Positions 24,420 to 37,400 of a stretch of DNA of 64,000 nt are shown here, in pieces. The stretch covers positions 4,526,001 to 4,590,000 of the forward strand of contig JAOVFP010000011.1 in NCBI GenBank assembly GCA_025738555.1. The letters are read 5' to 3'. The translations under genes were made by a program, and so were the position numbers. Source of the DNA: Cyathus striatus. Its lineage: Eukaryota > Basidiomycota > Agaricomycetes > Agaricales > Nidulariaceae. The notes beneath the pieces are model-generated. The model saw nothing but the letters and a program-made list of their open reading frames with translations, did no database searches and was not told the DNA's origin. Positions within the stretch are counted from its first letter, which is position 1; the number at the start of each line of letters is the position of its first letter.

Positions 24420-24629
24420 TTACATAGAAGTCAAAGGTGTGCACTCGATTGACAGCACCATAGAAACTATTTTCAAGCCTCCCCTCACTATAGGCGTAAT
24501 CAATTTCAGTGTCCGAGCCCTAATAAGAATGAAGACATTTTCCAAAGTCATGTGTGCAGAGTACCGTGAAGACCAACCAATCCTCCAGACATCGAACTTC
24601 AAGTGTCCAACGCCAATACTTTTGTTCAT
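24420..24629 (-). pseudogene. Cytochrome P450 relic fragment
   Basis: This minus-strand frame contains RTLKLITPIVRGGLK, which lines up with RTMKLITPVVEERKK of the P450 gene at 24871-26887. At the DNA level an 18-nt block (TAGGCGTAATCAATTTCA here; one mismatch at its first base at 25793-25810) and flanking bases are shared. Only this small middle portion of a P450 is recognisable. No ExxR or heme-binding segment is present, so it is a decayed remnant just downstream of the intact pair. Confidence 0.6.
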
Positions 24630-24870
24630 CTCAGCTTAATACCTTTCCCTTAGAACTTATTACCGAGTCTCTCCGAGTCCAAGTCAACTGCGCTTTTCAC
24701 TGTCCTCAGGCATGTGTATAAATGCTGGATTACCAATATACTATATAGGTATTGTCGCGGTGAAGATCCGCGTGTTCACGTTACAGACATGCTAGCATTA
24801 AGAACACTAATAGCACAGAAAACAGGTAACACATCGAAGGGAAGATAGTAAAATGCAATATACAACTAAC

Positions 24871-26887
24871 TCAGGTGCGAACTCTCGATCTCTTTCTAAA
24901 CATAACCTCCGCCTTTGTATTGGGTATTCGCGAAGCACCAATAAATAAATCGTCGGGTCGGACACCCTCATTCTCGAATTTGACATCATAATGGTACACA
25001 ATATGAGCCAGGAGTAGCTTGAGTTCATTTGCAGCAAAGAACCTTCCAGGGCATCCATGTTTCCCGATACCAAATGGTAAAAATTCATTGCTGAGAGCGA
25101 CGATTTCAAACCTGCGACTTCCGTCTTCTGTTACCTTGGAAAACCGGAAACCGTCAAACTGGTCTGCGTTGGGGTAATTGGAAGGGTCGGTGTGCACGGG
25201 TTCTACTGGAATTGTCACCATTGTTCCTTTCGGAAGGAAGGTCCCGTTCTGAAATGTGTAATCCTCCATGACCATGCGAAGTGATGGGACTGACGAACGA
25301 GCATTGTGAGATCTGTGCTGAAAGAAATTGGATAACGTGGTCTTAACTGCAAAGAGGATATAACCTCTGTGTTTCACGAATAAAGCTGTCTATTTTTTTC
25401 ATTTTGTCCACAGCAGCTCTGGTCCAACCCTCTTGGGATATCGCACTATCGACCTCCTCACGCAAGGGTTTGACATATTCCTTGCGTGCTGCCAAATTGT
25501 ATAGTACTTGAAGGAAGGTCTGAATGGGGAGATATAAGAATGTGATACGTCCCGTGGAGATGGTCCGACTAACCAGTGTTGTGGTATGTATGGCGGAAAA
25601 GTTAAGTGCTAGTAACCTTCTTGCCAACCTTTCCAAACTTTGCTCTTGATCAATAGCATCTTCCAGAAGCCACGTCAAGAAGACCTGTGAATCGATGAAT
25701 CCTGAGAAATGCACAATACTTATTAAGATACTCACTGGACTTTCAGCACCAGAGAAACCTGTCTTCTGTAATTTCTTACGCTCCTCCACTACAGGCGTAA
25801 TCAATTTCATTGTTCGCCTAACGCTTCTAGACGCTCCAGTAAGAATAAACGCCGCGAGTCTGATACATGGATGCATTAGGCTAACTCTCCAGATGAGCTG
25901 TCTATTTGACGTACGGGTGGGTGAATGACGGAAGCATGTTCATAATTGTTGAGACAGTCATCACATCGGTGGTGAAGTTTATCCCAATCCTAATCAACTC
26001 AAGATTGCGACCTAAAGCGGGCGTGAAATAGAAGATTATCATCTGTAGCTGCAGTGTTATAACTTACATAGTGGCAGTCCGACTAAGACGCGATTGGTCG
26101 TTCGGGAGATGACAGGCAAGAGAGTGTTCATAATAGGGTATTTTTCCCATCCTGTGCAAAGTTTAGCTCGCGCAATACCACGGGGTAACTGAGAGGAGGA
26201 ACCTTCTGAAAGTGGTATATGCTCGGTCAAGGCAGTAACTAGTTCATCACGCATTTCTGGAAACAAAACGCCCAGATTACGTGTCAACTGGCTTCGGATA
26301 ATGGGTATGTGATAGGGATTGTAGGTGACCTCTCGTCCCATGGTATGTGAGACTTGAATGATCTGAAGCCCATTTGCCATCACCAATAAGTCGCTTACAG
26401 GGAATACGAGTCTACGATACATACCTCATCTAAAGCAAGTGGTGCGGAAAGATGTTCATCCGATACCCTTTTCAACTCTTCGAAATGTTCGGTGCCAGAG
26501 ACAACTACTATCCATCTGTGAAGTAAGGGAACTTTGAACGCACCACCCTTGTGCTACATAAAAAGGGGGTTAGGACGCGTTCGTTGCGCGTCTCTGTAGA
26601 AATGACTATGGCACCTTGTCGTAACCATCCTGTACCATTGCATGCCCGGTTACCATAAATTTAATGGCAGAAATGTAAGACAACAGAGGCCACTCAAAGC
26701 CGATGGTTGGAATGTGACGCAACTAAGTATTAAGGACGATTATTTCCTCAGCAGGTCGCATGCCTGAAACGCGTAAAACGCTCACCTTCCTCGTCTCTCC
26801 ATTGTAGAAGATGTATATGATAATAAGCACGCTTACTATCACAGCTAGAACATGCTGTTTATCCCAATAGCCAGAATACTCGAACAT
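24871..26887 (-). CDS. Cytochrome P450, membrane anchored (copy 1)
   Basis: Minus strand, about ten exons, frame intact through all joins I checked. Exon 1 (26786-26887) encodes an N-terminal membrane anchor (HVLAVIVSVLIIIYIFY). Later exons give LRHIPTIGFEWPLLSYISAI, TYNPYHIPIIRSQLTRNLG, the oxygen-binding helix region LNFSAIHTTTL and the ExxR motif in SFIRETQR. The FRF element is DGFRFSK and the heme-binding loop is FGIGKHGCPGRFFA with the Cys ligand, near the C-terminus. It is a microsomal monooxygenase by family. The sequence style resembles ent-kaurene-oxidase-like fungal P450s but I cannot fix a CYP number. It pairs in tandem with the gene at 27387-29386. A TATA-like box lies about 55 bp upstream. 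Confidence 0.9.
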
Positions 26888-26940
26888 AACGATAGTCAAT
26901 CCGGAGAAGATCGACTGAAGTCCAATTCACAAAGTACGAC

Positions 26941-26947
26941 TTTATAT
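26941..26947 (-). promoter_or_regulatory. TATA-like box of P450 copy 1
   Basis: On the minus strand the sequence reads AATATAAAG and lies ~55 bp upstream of the ATG at 26887. Assigned by position and motif only. Confidence 0.4.
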
Positions 26948-27386
26948 TGAGATGTTTCCAGGGTTACGTGGGCTAATTATCTTGTCAGTAGCAGGTGCAA
27001 GGTGCCAACTGTGGCAGCAGGTACCGCCTAAACACTAAGCAAGCCAAGGGAGTTACAGTACACTGGTGCACATCAGGTGGGCGCGACTTGGAAGTTGGAT
27101 GACTGCGTGCAGCGTGACTGTCGTAGCGTTACGTACCTATTTACTAAGAATCAACCACTTACAGGCTACAAATACTTAAGTATCAAAATAAAGCCTTGAA
27201 AAAACAAAAACAAAAATGCATTATGATATGAGCAGTGGCACTACTATATCAACACTCTTTAAATATCGAGGAGTCTTCCATGAGTCTTCAGACAAAGTTA
27301 CTACTACATAGTAAGTATCCGTATGATCATGGCATACAAACGGCATATCTAGCCCAGTAAGTAACTTGAATATTTAGTGTCGAAAT
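26948..27386. other. Spacer between tandem P450 genes
   Basis: Promoter side of copy 1 and 3' side of copy 2. No further gene or repeat recognised. Confidence 0.5.
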
Positions 27387-29386
27387 TCAGGTGCTTAAAG
27401 TTCTTTTCCTGAACATCACTTCAGCCTTCATGTTTGGAATCCGAGATGGTCCAAATAATGTATCTTTCGGACGCTCCGTGCCCGCAAGCTTCACGTCGTA
27501 ATTCATCACAATATGAGTAAGAAGTAACTTCAGCTCGTTAGCTGCAAAAAATCGCCCAGGACAACCGTGTTTTCCTAAGCCGAATGCAAGGAAATCGTTA
27601 TTCAATGTGACCATGCTGGTTCCTAGACCTTCATTCTCGTTCTTTTCAGCGAAGCGGAAGGCGTCAAATTGCTCCGGATTTGGATACGTGGAGCTATCAA
27701 GATGTGATGGATCAATTGCGACGGCGACAACTGCATTCTTGGGAAGGTATGTGCCGTCTTTAAACGTGAAATCTTTCAACGCTTTACGGCTGGACGTTAC
27801 TGGTTTTCATCAAATGTGAGACCGGGTGCTAAAGCAATGCTAGTTGTTAAGGAACTCACTGCAGCCAAGGGGTGTCAATCTTTGTGTCTCCTTGAAGAAA
27901 CTATCCGTCTTCTTCATCTTATCAAGTGTAGATTTGGTCCAGCCTTCCTCTGCGACAGCTTCCTCTATTTCTTTGCGAAGTTCAGGGATGTACTCAGGAT
28001 GGGCGGCAAGGTTATATAGGGCATGCAGGAAGGTCTAGTTAATGCATGTGTCATAACGATTAGGTCTGATGTGCAGAAATTTAATACTTACGACTGTCGT
28101 TGTATGAATTGCAGCAAAGTTGAGAGTCAGAATACGCCTTGAAAGACGCTCGATAGATTGCTCTTCGCCCTGAGCTTCGTCTAGAAGCCAGGTCAACAGG
28201 TTAGCCTGTGTTTCGCCATCAAACATAATAATCAACACGCAGCAATGAGTTACGTACTGGCATCTCTTCACCAGCCGCCCTCTTTTCTCTATACCTGGTT
28301 ATTTCAGGCTCTAGATATTTCATACTCGTCTGAATCCTTCGGTAGGCATGACTGAGCACGTAAGATGACAATCTACAGGCATAAATAAATATCGTGCATT
28401 CCAGTCTTATAATAGAAACGAGTCAGTACTAACGGTCTTAGAAATGGTGGTAACAAATTCATCGTCGAAGAAACCTTGACGACATCAAGAGTGAAGGCTT
28501 TGCATATCGCAAGGAATTCTGTATTCCGACCTGTCAACACCAATGTTAGATATATCAACCTAATATATGTCGCTATGTGACACCTACACAGCGGAAGCCC
28601 CACAAACGTTCTGTTGGATGCTCTGGCGACGACTTCTATGAATGTATTCATTGCGTGGAATGCTTTCCAGTCTGCATATATAGTTCGCATTTGTGCCAAC
28701 ATCCCACGAGAATAATGGGCTCACCTTTCGTGGGAGGGAGGAAATCATTACAAGCATCCACTATTTCTTCCTGTAGCTCAGGGAAAATCCTTCCGAGGTT
28801 ACGTGTGAGCTGGCTACGGACGATTGGGATGTGATAGGGATTTGTGGTAATCTCTGGTCCCATTGTATATGGGACTTGAAGAGACTGGGTATTATGAGAT
28901 AGGTGAAGTTTGATTACTACGTCAGAAAAGGGTTGCTAACCTCATCGACCGCCATTTCAAAGGACAATACGTTGTCCGGAGCCTTCCTTAACTCTTCCAT
29001 ATACCGGTCTCCGTGAACTATAACAATCCACCTGTCCAACAGAGGAACTTTAAAGGGTCGATCACCAAACTGTTCGGGGAAAATTATTAGTGGCAATTCA
29101 TTACATGAACAGGATAAACGGACTCGGTCAACCCCCTCCTTCACCATCTCACCCCCATGAAACAGAAACCTGAATGCAGAAATATATGAAAGAATGGGAG
29201 ATGAGTGGCCGACGGTTGGGATATGTCTCAACTGATTACGGTAATATACATTAGATTCAGACTCTGAATGATACGGCCATTGTTATTTACCTTGCGACTT
29301 TCACTATTGAAGAATAACCATGCAAAGATGGCCCCTAACAGGCCAAGCACGTACGGTCGAGTGTTCTCTTCCAGGAGCCAAGCCAT
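27387..29386 (-). CDS. Cytochrome P450, membrane anchored (copy 2)
   Basis: Minus strand, multi-exon, same layout as the gene at 24871-26887. The first exon gives an anchor (YVLGLLGAIFAWLFF) ending in the same ESRK/ETRK junction, followed by LRHIPTVGHSSPILSYISAF. Later parts include TNPYHIPIVRSQLTRNLGRI, VARASNRTFVGLPLC, LNFAAIHTTTV, the ExxR motif in FFKETQR and the heme loop FGLGKHGCPGRFFA. The C-terminal tail SRIPNMKAEVMFRKR is nearly that of copy 1. A tandem duplication with later divergence is the simplest reading. I did not fix every internal exon boundary. Substrate unknown. Confidence 0.87.
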
Positions 29387-29736
29387 AGTGGATTGAACGT
29401 TAGAATGAGGGTAAGAAGCCTCCAGCGGTTGAGTTGGGTGTGAGAGAACTGCGTCTTTTATTGGAGCATGCTGAAAGCTGCTGAGTGAGTTTCAATGTCT
29501 ATTATTGGTATGTTTTACCCACTTTCGCAAAAAATAGTAATCTACTCCGCCCACAGTTGCTTGTCTGAGAAAACTGTGGGGAAAATACTCCAAATACAGA
29601 ACTTGGTGGGGCAATAGGGAGGGTCAGAGTGGCTGGTTTTGCACTGGTTTGGATCTTGGTTATGTTGTTGGTTTTGATTTTGAAACCGTGTGAAAACCAG
29701 CCTAAAACCTGGTTTAAGTCTGACCACCCCAACCTA

Positions 29737-31267
29737 TAGTGATGAGAAAGTCCGGTTCAGTCCGGTTCATTACCATTTTTTCAGAACCTAGGACCGAACC
29801 TTAGGTTCGGTTCAGCCAAATTTCTGAACTTTGAACTGGACTTACAGTTCAGGTTCATGTAGGTTCGGTTTCGGTTCAGAGTAGGTTCGAACTTTGAACT
29901 GGACCCTTCAACTTTTTTTTTCACTGTTAATTTATGTTAATCCAAATGACAGAGTTAGAATGTATCGTAAATGTTGTGATTTTGAGTGTTTGGTTTAAAG
30001 TGTGAATGAGAACTTAAGATTGCTAGTGCCTCATACAGAGGGCTTATATACATAATAGACAAGTAACTACTATTTTCTAGTGTATGCTACTATATTCTAC
30101 CAAATCCTACTCCAGATACTCCCATAATCTCCCTGTATATTCCAACATGTGCTACTATGTTCTCCAATGATCCCCTACCCTCTCGCTTACATAACACGTG
30201 ACTAATCCACTAGATATCGAAGTGCCAGCTGAAATCCCAACAGTAAATACACTAGTAGAATATAGTAGAATTGTGTACACCTTACAATAGAAAAATGAAT
30301 CAAATAGATGAAAGAACTTACAGCTAAATTGAAAGTTACGAGTTTACAACTTTAAACTAAAATTCATTGGCTACAAAGTCCGGATCATCCCCCTTAATAT
30401 CGCCCTACCATACATTCTTGGGGCTACTTTGCTTGACAATGCTATATTCTTAGCTGAGAGACTATAGTTAGTCATTAAATACATAAAGATTGTAAAACTA
30501 TACTTGCCTTTAGCTGAATCAATAGACAAGGAATTAATTGATTCCGGTGGCCTATAATACTCATCAAACTATACAAAGATGTTAGTTTATGAAAAGAATA
30601 ACAGCTATTACATATTTACTTACAACACCTTCAAGCCATTTCATTCCTTCTTGATACTGTTCTTCATTCCATTGAACACGAAAATAGACATCTTTTATCT
30701 TAGGATCAAGAACTAAAACATTATAAGCAATGGTTTGTTGAATATGGTGTATAATGTGCTTACCAAGACAGATAAAATACACAGCAGAGGTATCATCAAC
30801 ACGATGATACCATTTCTTGAGGTTCTTAATACCTGCCTCAAGAGCGCCCTTTACTTTGTAAAAATCTGACTTGTCGGCCATTGATTCCCAGTGTGTAATT
30901 AAAATTCCAAGCTGGGAATAACCACACGCTAATGATCGAACTTCAAAGCTGTGCAGTCGGATCACGCTGACTAACAATTTACATTGATCTCACAATGCAT
31001 GTCTGGTGGTCTTCCCTTGTCAAAAATTCCATAGTTCTTGCTCATGGATGTCGCAAAAAAAATTATCAAAATTTGTAGTATTAAAAATTGGTTCAAACCC
31101 GTTCGAACAGGTTTGAACGGGTTCATTAAAATCTACTATTAAGAGAACTGTGAACCGGACTTAAGGTCCGGTTCATATCACGTGACTGAACTTTGGACCG
31201 AACACAGGTTCAGTTCTCTGAGGTTCGAGTTCGAACCCCAGTTCTGGACTGAACTTTCACATCACTA
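29737..31267. mobile_element. Degenerate hAT-type DNA transposon
   Basis: The element begins TAGTGATGAGAAAGT and ends with the inverse of TAGTGATGTGAAAGT. It is flanked by a perfect 8-bp duplication CCAACCTA (29729-29736 and 31268-31275). The empty site is preserved in the MITE copy at 37833-38495, where the same sequence runs on without interruption. Eight-bp duplications and TAGTGATG-like ends are hallmarks of the hAT superfamily. The interior carries only a fragment of transposase plus many GGTTC-rich repeats near both ends. At 1,531 bp it is a deleted, non-autonomous copy. Confidence 0.88.
30582..30977 (-). pseudogene. hAT transposase C-terminal fragment
   Basis: The frame contains a typical hAT segment: ALEAGIKNLKKWYHRVDDTS, then VLDPKIKDVYFRVQWNEEQY. 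It is interrupted by what looks like a short intron between VYFIC and VLDPK. No N-terminal zinc finger or catalytic core is found in the rest of the element, so it cannot encode a working enzyme. Confidence 0.7.
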
Positions 31268-31832
31268 CCAACCTACACTTGGTTCAGCACCTTGGTTTAT
31301 GCTCACTTTTGTCTCTGCTTTTCAATAATCATGCAATTCTTTCAGAATATACTACTTCTTCCATCTCAATTATTAATCATAGTAACCTGAGAAAAAATTC
31401 TGTGATTGTTCTCCCACCTTTCTTTTCATGTTATTTGCCTAGATCTCTATCGTGTCTCACTATACTTGTCATCAAGCAAGGGAGCAGGAGCTCATTGTAT
31501 CATTTACTGAGCTATACAAGTTGAAACAGAAGCAAGAATGAGTTCACCAACATCATAGACAGCTAGAAGATGTAATTATATGTATTTAACCCAAGTGTGA
31601 AGAGGTGTTGAGGACAGAGTGTGATCAAAACCAGAACTAAAACCATTAGCTAACCTACCGGAAGCCCGAGCACAGCCGGGAAAAACCGGTCGCAGCGTCC
31701 AACAAAAGCGGCAAACAGAGACAACCCGAAAATTTCTGCTGCTTTGCTTCTCACCATCTCGACACCGTTTCGCACAAGCCCTACCGCCCGCAACTTAGCT
31801 CACTCAGTCAGTCAGTAGTCCCACAACTCGTA

Positions 31833-32013
31833 TACAGTCAAACCTGTATTAGCACATACCTGTATGAACCCATAATCGGTAATAGCCCATACGGTTTTTA
31901 GTCTACCGAATCCACATATCCCACCCAGGAGCACCTGCAGCAACCCATACCTTGAATAACCCATGGGTTTTGAGGTCCACCGACCCCTATGGGTTATTAC
32001 AAGTTCGACTGTA
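31833..32013. mobile_element. Short TA-flanked MITE (Tc1/mariner-like)
   Basis: A 181-bp stretch with imperfect inverted ends: left TACAGTCAAACCTGTATTAG, right (reverse) TACAGTCGAACTTGTAATAA. It is flanked by TA on both sides (31831-31832, 32014-32015). TA duplication and ACAGTC-type ends are usual for Fot1/pogo members of the Tc1/mariner superfamily. No ORF of significance. Confidence 0.6.
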
Positions 32014-32089
32014 TATATATTTTCTTTGCCCTCTATCCCTCCCTTAATACATTGTTGCCTTGTGATCGCCTCCTCGATCATATCACCGA

Positions 32090-32118
32090 AGGACCCTCGA
32101 ATATTCCTACTAAGGTTT
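32090..32118 (+). repeat. Left terminal inverted repeat of big transposon
   Basis: Starts AGGACCCTCGAATATTCC and pairs with the right end at 39900-39928. Duplicated target ATCACCGA lies immediately outside. Confidence 0.88.
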
Positions 32119-33088
32119 TTCGCCTATCCGGACATATACCGGGGCTGTAGGCCCCGGAAGTTAGGTGCAATCCAGACAGATTTGGGGCTCTCCGGGTGTT
32201 TCTCCTGCTACGTTTGTCCAGACATGAACTAAGGACGAGCCCATAACTTGCATTATTATCCGGACATATAGTCCATTGGTAGATATGATCAACTTGTAAC
32301 TTTCGCTGAATCTGTAGAGCAGGCCAAAATTTGAACTTTTACGAACTTCAAATATCCAGGTCACATGACACTTATCTCAAAAGATAACGCCTTCAGATCC
32401 TAGCTATGCATGCATCAACGCGTTATTTGCGTTTGCTCATCCCCTCCCACTCACCCTCTCCCACTGGTTCCCTCCAATGCCGGCACTTCCACATCGCCTC
32501 GAACACTGCAATTACGCATCAGGAACTCAAGACTACCAGTATTGTGCGCTACCAAGAGCCACTGAATACCACTATTTGCCTTACCAACAGCCATGTCATC
32601 GCCTCAAGTCCCTCTCCCTAAGTTTTATTCTCCGAAATGTTTCTCTCAGTTCATTGCTATGCACTCCGTTTCATACTTTACCTCTCCCAAATATCTACGA
32701 TCCAAATACTGTTAATTTCCGTTTCAACGACCATCCCCAGTTAAGTTACACCCTTTATTCTAATTTTCTATATAACCCATGTACATACTTCCCCTCAACT
32801 CAGTCAATTTTTCCCCTCTCACAGTTGTGTTCTGAGTCTCTGTCTTCATCCTCAGGTTATTATCCTTGTTCTCGCCTTCTGTTTCACCGATTCATTCTCG
32901 AAATTCTGTGAAGTCTTTGTATGTAAACTTCATCTTGAAGTTTCTTTCTTTTGTTACATTCTCGAGGTCCTCTTCTCATTACTAATCACACTCTCGAACA
33001 TCTTAGGACTCCTCAGTTGAACAGCCGTTCGACTACTCACATCTTGTTTCTTTTATTAGGCCGAAACGTGCCTTTGACCTAGCCTCTC

Positions 33089-34465
33089 ATGAAAGACAAT
33101 CCCATTGTGATTGATAAAGATTCTCCGGAGTTTATTGAAAATGAATGGATCAGTATGTGACAGTATGTTTGAATCCAATTACATCTACAATGCTAATCTA
33201 TATTACCAGAATCCATGCTTTCTATACCACCACACGAGAGGGAGAGGCTACTTCCAGGTTCCAATGCATTGATCCATGACATACTCGACTACTACCTTCC
33301 AATGCAGTCCACTGGGATGCTGCCTCTGAGTCAGGCTAATGCTTCCTCTTGGTACAGTGACATCATGCCATCATGTGATCCAAAACACATTTTCTCATAC
33401 CCTATACCTCCTTCTGAGCATTTAACAATGTTGAGGGCTGCACTTCGACCAGCATTGTTGCATGGATGCAAATCAATTGTTGACCAGCGCTCTGGAGGGA
33501 TTGATCACTACCCTATCTGGGTTCTTGAGTTATGGAATGAGATGGTTCGCATCACAAATGGGCAGGCAGTATGGAGGCAGGGTTTGGCATGGTTCCAAAA
33601 CGAAGTCAGGTGCTTGAAGAGCCATGGAGACAAAGCCACAATGGCTATCTTTGGTGATGTTCACGATATACTGCTGAAGTTACCATGGAATGCACGTATG
33701 ACATTTGAAAGGGGAAACACACACACCTTGGATTTAGCAGTCTTCCTGGGTACCTGTTGGTTGTCAGATGACCATATTAATATGATGGTGCAGCTGTTAT
33801 CAGAACGCCTAGTAAAGGAAGATGAATCAAGAGGCATTGTGATTGCACCACTCACCTTCAGCATTGACATCATGAACATTGACTCTAAACTCAAGCTTCC
33901 TGAGAAGCGATTTTCACGCACACTCATTACTCAGTATGCTGACTTGATCAAAACAAAAAAAATATCAACACTCTACTTCCTGATTAATGTTGGAAATCAC
34001 TGGATAGTTGGGTGCATTGATTTCAGTAACCAAACCATATCATATGGTATGATCTTCTATTAAATCTAGTTAACATGTTAGCTTATCAAGTTTCTGCAAG
34101 GTGATTCACTGAGTACTAGCAACAGTACACCAAGAAGGTTCAATCGCTACCTGTGACAATGGCTTGTATATGCTTTCGGCAAGAAATTTGAAATGAAAAG
34201 GAGCCAACTTCAGCACGCCATACAGAGTGATGGCTATTCTTGTGGCATTATTGCTGCAAACACTATTGAGCATGCAGTATTCAATGAACCACTATGGGAA
34301 GCGAAGGATGCTTCAAGGGAACGAGCAAAGTGGTTCACTCGCTTTGCAGAGTACTTTTTGAATGAAGTAAGTGGTGGAGACAGCATTTCCATAAATGTGA
34401 AGCTCACCTATTGCCGATGTATAGCCCAACCCCTCAAGCCTACTAGTAAATATGGGTATGTCTGA
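33089..34465 (+). pseudogene. Ulp1-type (C48) cysteine protease of transposon
   Basis: Exons 33089-33152, 33210-34046 and from 34101. The start reads MKDNPIVIDKDSPEFIENEW. The C-terminal half has the Ulp1/C48 catalytic order: His in NVGNHWIVGCIDF, Asp in ISYGDSLS right after a splice join, and Gln/Cys in AIQSDGYSCGIIAANT. This is the fold of SUMO proteases, often carried by large eukaryotic transposons (family knowledge). An in-frame TGA at 34154-34156 cuts the protein between the Asp and the Cys. After 34364 the frame reads out to a stop. Whether it was once fused to the following transposase is unclear. Confidence 0.82.
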
Positions 34466-37400
34466 CATAGACCTGGAAATTCTTCATCAGCTGGATGTAA
34501 CAGTTGTTATGGGCGACTACAACTTTCCTAATCTAATTCAAATGGCCTGTGATGAACTGCTCAGTCATCGGGAATCAAACAATGCAGATGATGGAGTTGG
34601 TAAACAACACACTCCGTTGTTCAAGCTAGATCCCCCAAGCAGCAGTGATACCAATAACTGCATGAAACCCTTTCTTTCTTCATCAGATGAATCAGAGTAC
34701 GAGAGCGAGCCTGAGCGTAGTCAGAAGCGAAGACTTGTTGATCAAGATCATGAAGACGAGCCCAGCAGCAACAAAAGAGTAGCATTAGGTCAGAGTACAG
34801 GTGCTGGGAATAGTCGCTCTGCGGTGGCATCAAAATTGCTTCGTGAAAAGAGCAAGGCAGGCGACCACAACCCAAAACAAGGAAGCTACCAACGATGGAC
34901 AACAAAAATCAAGACCATAGACTCACGTGCTGAGTTTAGGGATAATAGCTGGGAAGCTCGGTGTTCAGGTTGTGCTCTGTGGGTGAGGCCAAAGGAGCCT
35001 GGTGATGCAACACGATTCATCAAACACTATACCAATTGCAAGAAGAAAGGTGGCAAGAGACTGAAGAATGTGCCTACCCTACATACCTTTTTCAAGAAAG
35101 CATCGACATCAATAGATAATGCACGGCAGGTGGTCATCAAAGTCATTCATCGAGTACCTTGCCCTGGGATTACTGGCCAAGATGATGAACGTGTTCCTGT
35201 CTATCTCTGAAGGACCATTGCATCTGGAGGTGGAGCACGAGCTCTATATGTAATATCTAAAGAGCTTTATGGTGGAAGGGTATTCAGTGAACTGGAGGAC
35301 ATTGAGAAGACACATGTGTTGGGTAAACAGCAGCATGAGCAGAAGTGGAGAAACTATCATCGGGAAATGCGTGTCTTTTCTGTCTTGTGTGAGAAAGAAG
35401 TTAAGGAGGCAGCCTCTGGCGAACATCCTCAACCATGCTCACACTGTTTTACTGTTCTTAATAGTAAATCATTTCAATCTTCTCTACGAAAGAAACCTGT
35501 TGAAAATATCAAAAATCTTCGATTTGTTCCTCACCGATACCGTATTCCTGTGCTTGGTGATCTATTCATCAAGTATAGCAACCTTCATGGAATCTTGGAG
35601 GCGGTACATTAGCACTCATATTATCAGACAGTACATACTAATTATTATAAACAGGATGCTAAAGGAGCACCATGTGTTCGAATAGCTCAAGCTTTTCTTG
35701 ATGGAAAACTTGAAAACAAAGAAGTTTTTAATGGAATTCTTGAATCAATGGCAGGACAGTTGGACCATGAGGACAGGGGTATTGGGCTACAAAACTTTCG
35801 ACATTCAGAACCTTGGAGTCGATGCTGTGAAATTTTACAGGATATTAGTCCCCAGGCATATGAGGCATTGGCAAAACATATTTCCATGCCAAAAATTAGG
35901 ACCTTAAGGTGTGTGGTATCAGCATACTAAGAATTACTATATGTATCTGAATTCAGTGACCTTTAGAATAAAGCGAGCGCGACAAGCTGTTTTTCCAATG
36001 AACATATGTGAAGAAACATTTGACTTGGTGGCCAAACAGCTGAATCTCCTTGATTTTCATGGGCCAGTTTCCCTTAGTTGCAATGACACAAAGCTACTGC
36101 CAGGGTTTCGTTTGTGCTGGAGTGAAAAGGATCAAGCACACTTTCTAGTTGGAGGAATAAATGGTCCACTGAGAGTTTCTGATTCGGACCAAGTTAAGTC
36201 AATCTTAGAACGAGCAGATACTAAGAAGGCATCAAAAGTAAGTGTGCATGAGTATCTGACATTCTGCTTTCTCTAACTACATGATATATAATTAAATCTA
36301 TGCTAGGTTCGACTGTGGTGTGTAACGTTGCCACTCCCAAAGGTTACACCCATAATTTTGGCAGCTCTACCAATTTCTGATAGCATGCCCACTGACGAGC
36401 TGTTCCCTCTGCTCAAGAAAATACTTGATGGGCTAATTGACAATGGGATATGTGTTGTCTCATATGCATCAGATGGTACAGAGACTGAGCGCAATGTCCA
36501 ACATCTCGTACTGGAGCAGGGAGAAGTTGTACGCAAAGTTATATCAAATCCATTACCCAACTGACCTGATACAGAATTCACCTATGTTAAATATCGTGGT
36601 CAAAGCATTTGTATCATTCAGGACTCAAAACATGCTCTGAAGACATTCCGCAACAATCTATTCTCTGGAGCGAAACTGCTTGTTCTTGGGAATCATGTGG
36701 CTGGGTACCGCCGAATCAGGCAAATGGCAGGAGAGCAGGGGTCACCTATTTACAAACGCGACGTGGAAAAGCTTGACCATCAGGATGATAATGCAGCATG
36801 TCATCTTTTCTCAGCAAGCACCCTTCAGTACCTCATTGAAAACCACTGTGACGACTCACTTGGCGAGATCATATATCTATTTATGTTTGGAGAATTTGTT
36901 GATTCTTTTCAGAGTTGAACCATACCCCATTGGACTCGACTGTTAAATGTGTTACGGTTGCGCTATTTACTTGATGGGCTGATAGCTTACCGTGCTGTCA
37001 ATGGGTACTCAAGCAAGTACATCATCTCCAGGGAAGCATTGGATATCGTTCATATATTGATTGAAGGACTACTAGCACTGATAGTAATTCACCGCGACGA
37101 TCTGGATGGTACATATCCCCTCCTTCCTTGGCTACACTCAACGGAGTCATGTGAACATGTATTCGGAAGTGCATGTAAAGTTATCAAGGATTTCACTTAC
37201 CTTGACTTTATATTCATGGTCCCCAAACTCCGAATCAAACTACGTGAAGCTGTAGCCTGCAGTGAGCCCTCAGATCCAAAAGCACGCGCATCTGGCTATG
37301 CACACACCTGGTATGATCATACAGGTGTCGATACAAGTGTTCTAGCTTCTTTCCCTTCTGATGAGGTCATCCAAAATGAAATAGCTCCACACGCTGCAGC

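Larger units (their letters stand above)
29616..31645. mobile_element. TIR-type MITE, truncated, split by a hAT
   Basis: Left end AGGGAGGGTCAGAGTGGCTG matches the terminal repeats of the complete copy at 37833-38495. The parts 29616-29736 and 31268-31645 match successive parts of that copy in reverse orientation, with only scattered differences. They are separated by the hAT insertion at 29737-31267. The match ends near 31645, so the right end of this copy is missing. It has no coding capacity for a transposase. Confidence 0.8.

Noticed and set aside
36303..36581. 92-codon minus-strand frame in the transposase
   Set aside because: Antisense to the transposase exon with catalytic Asp; no features.
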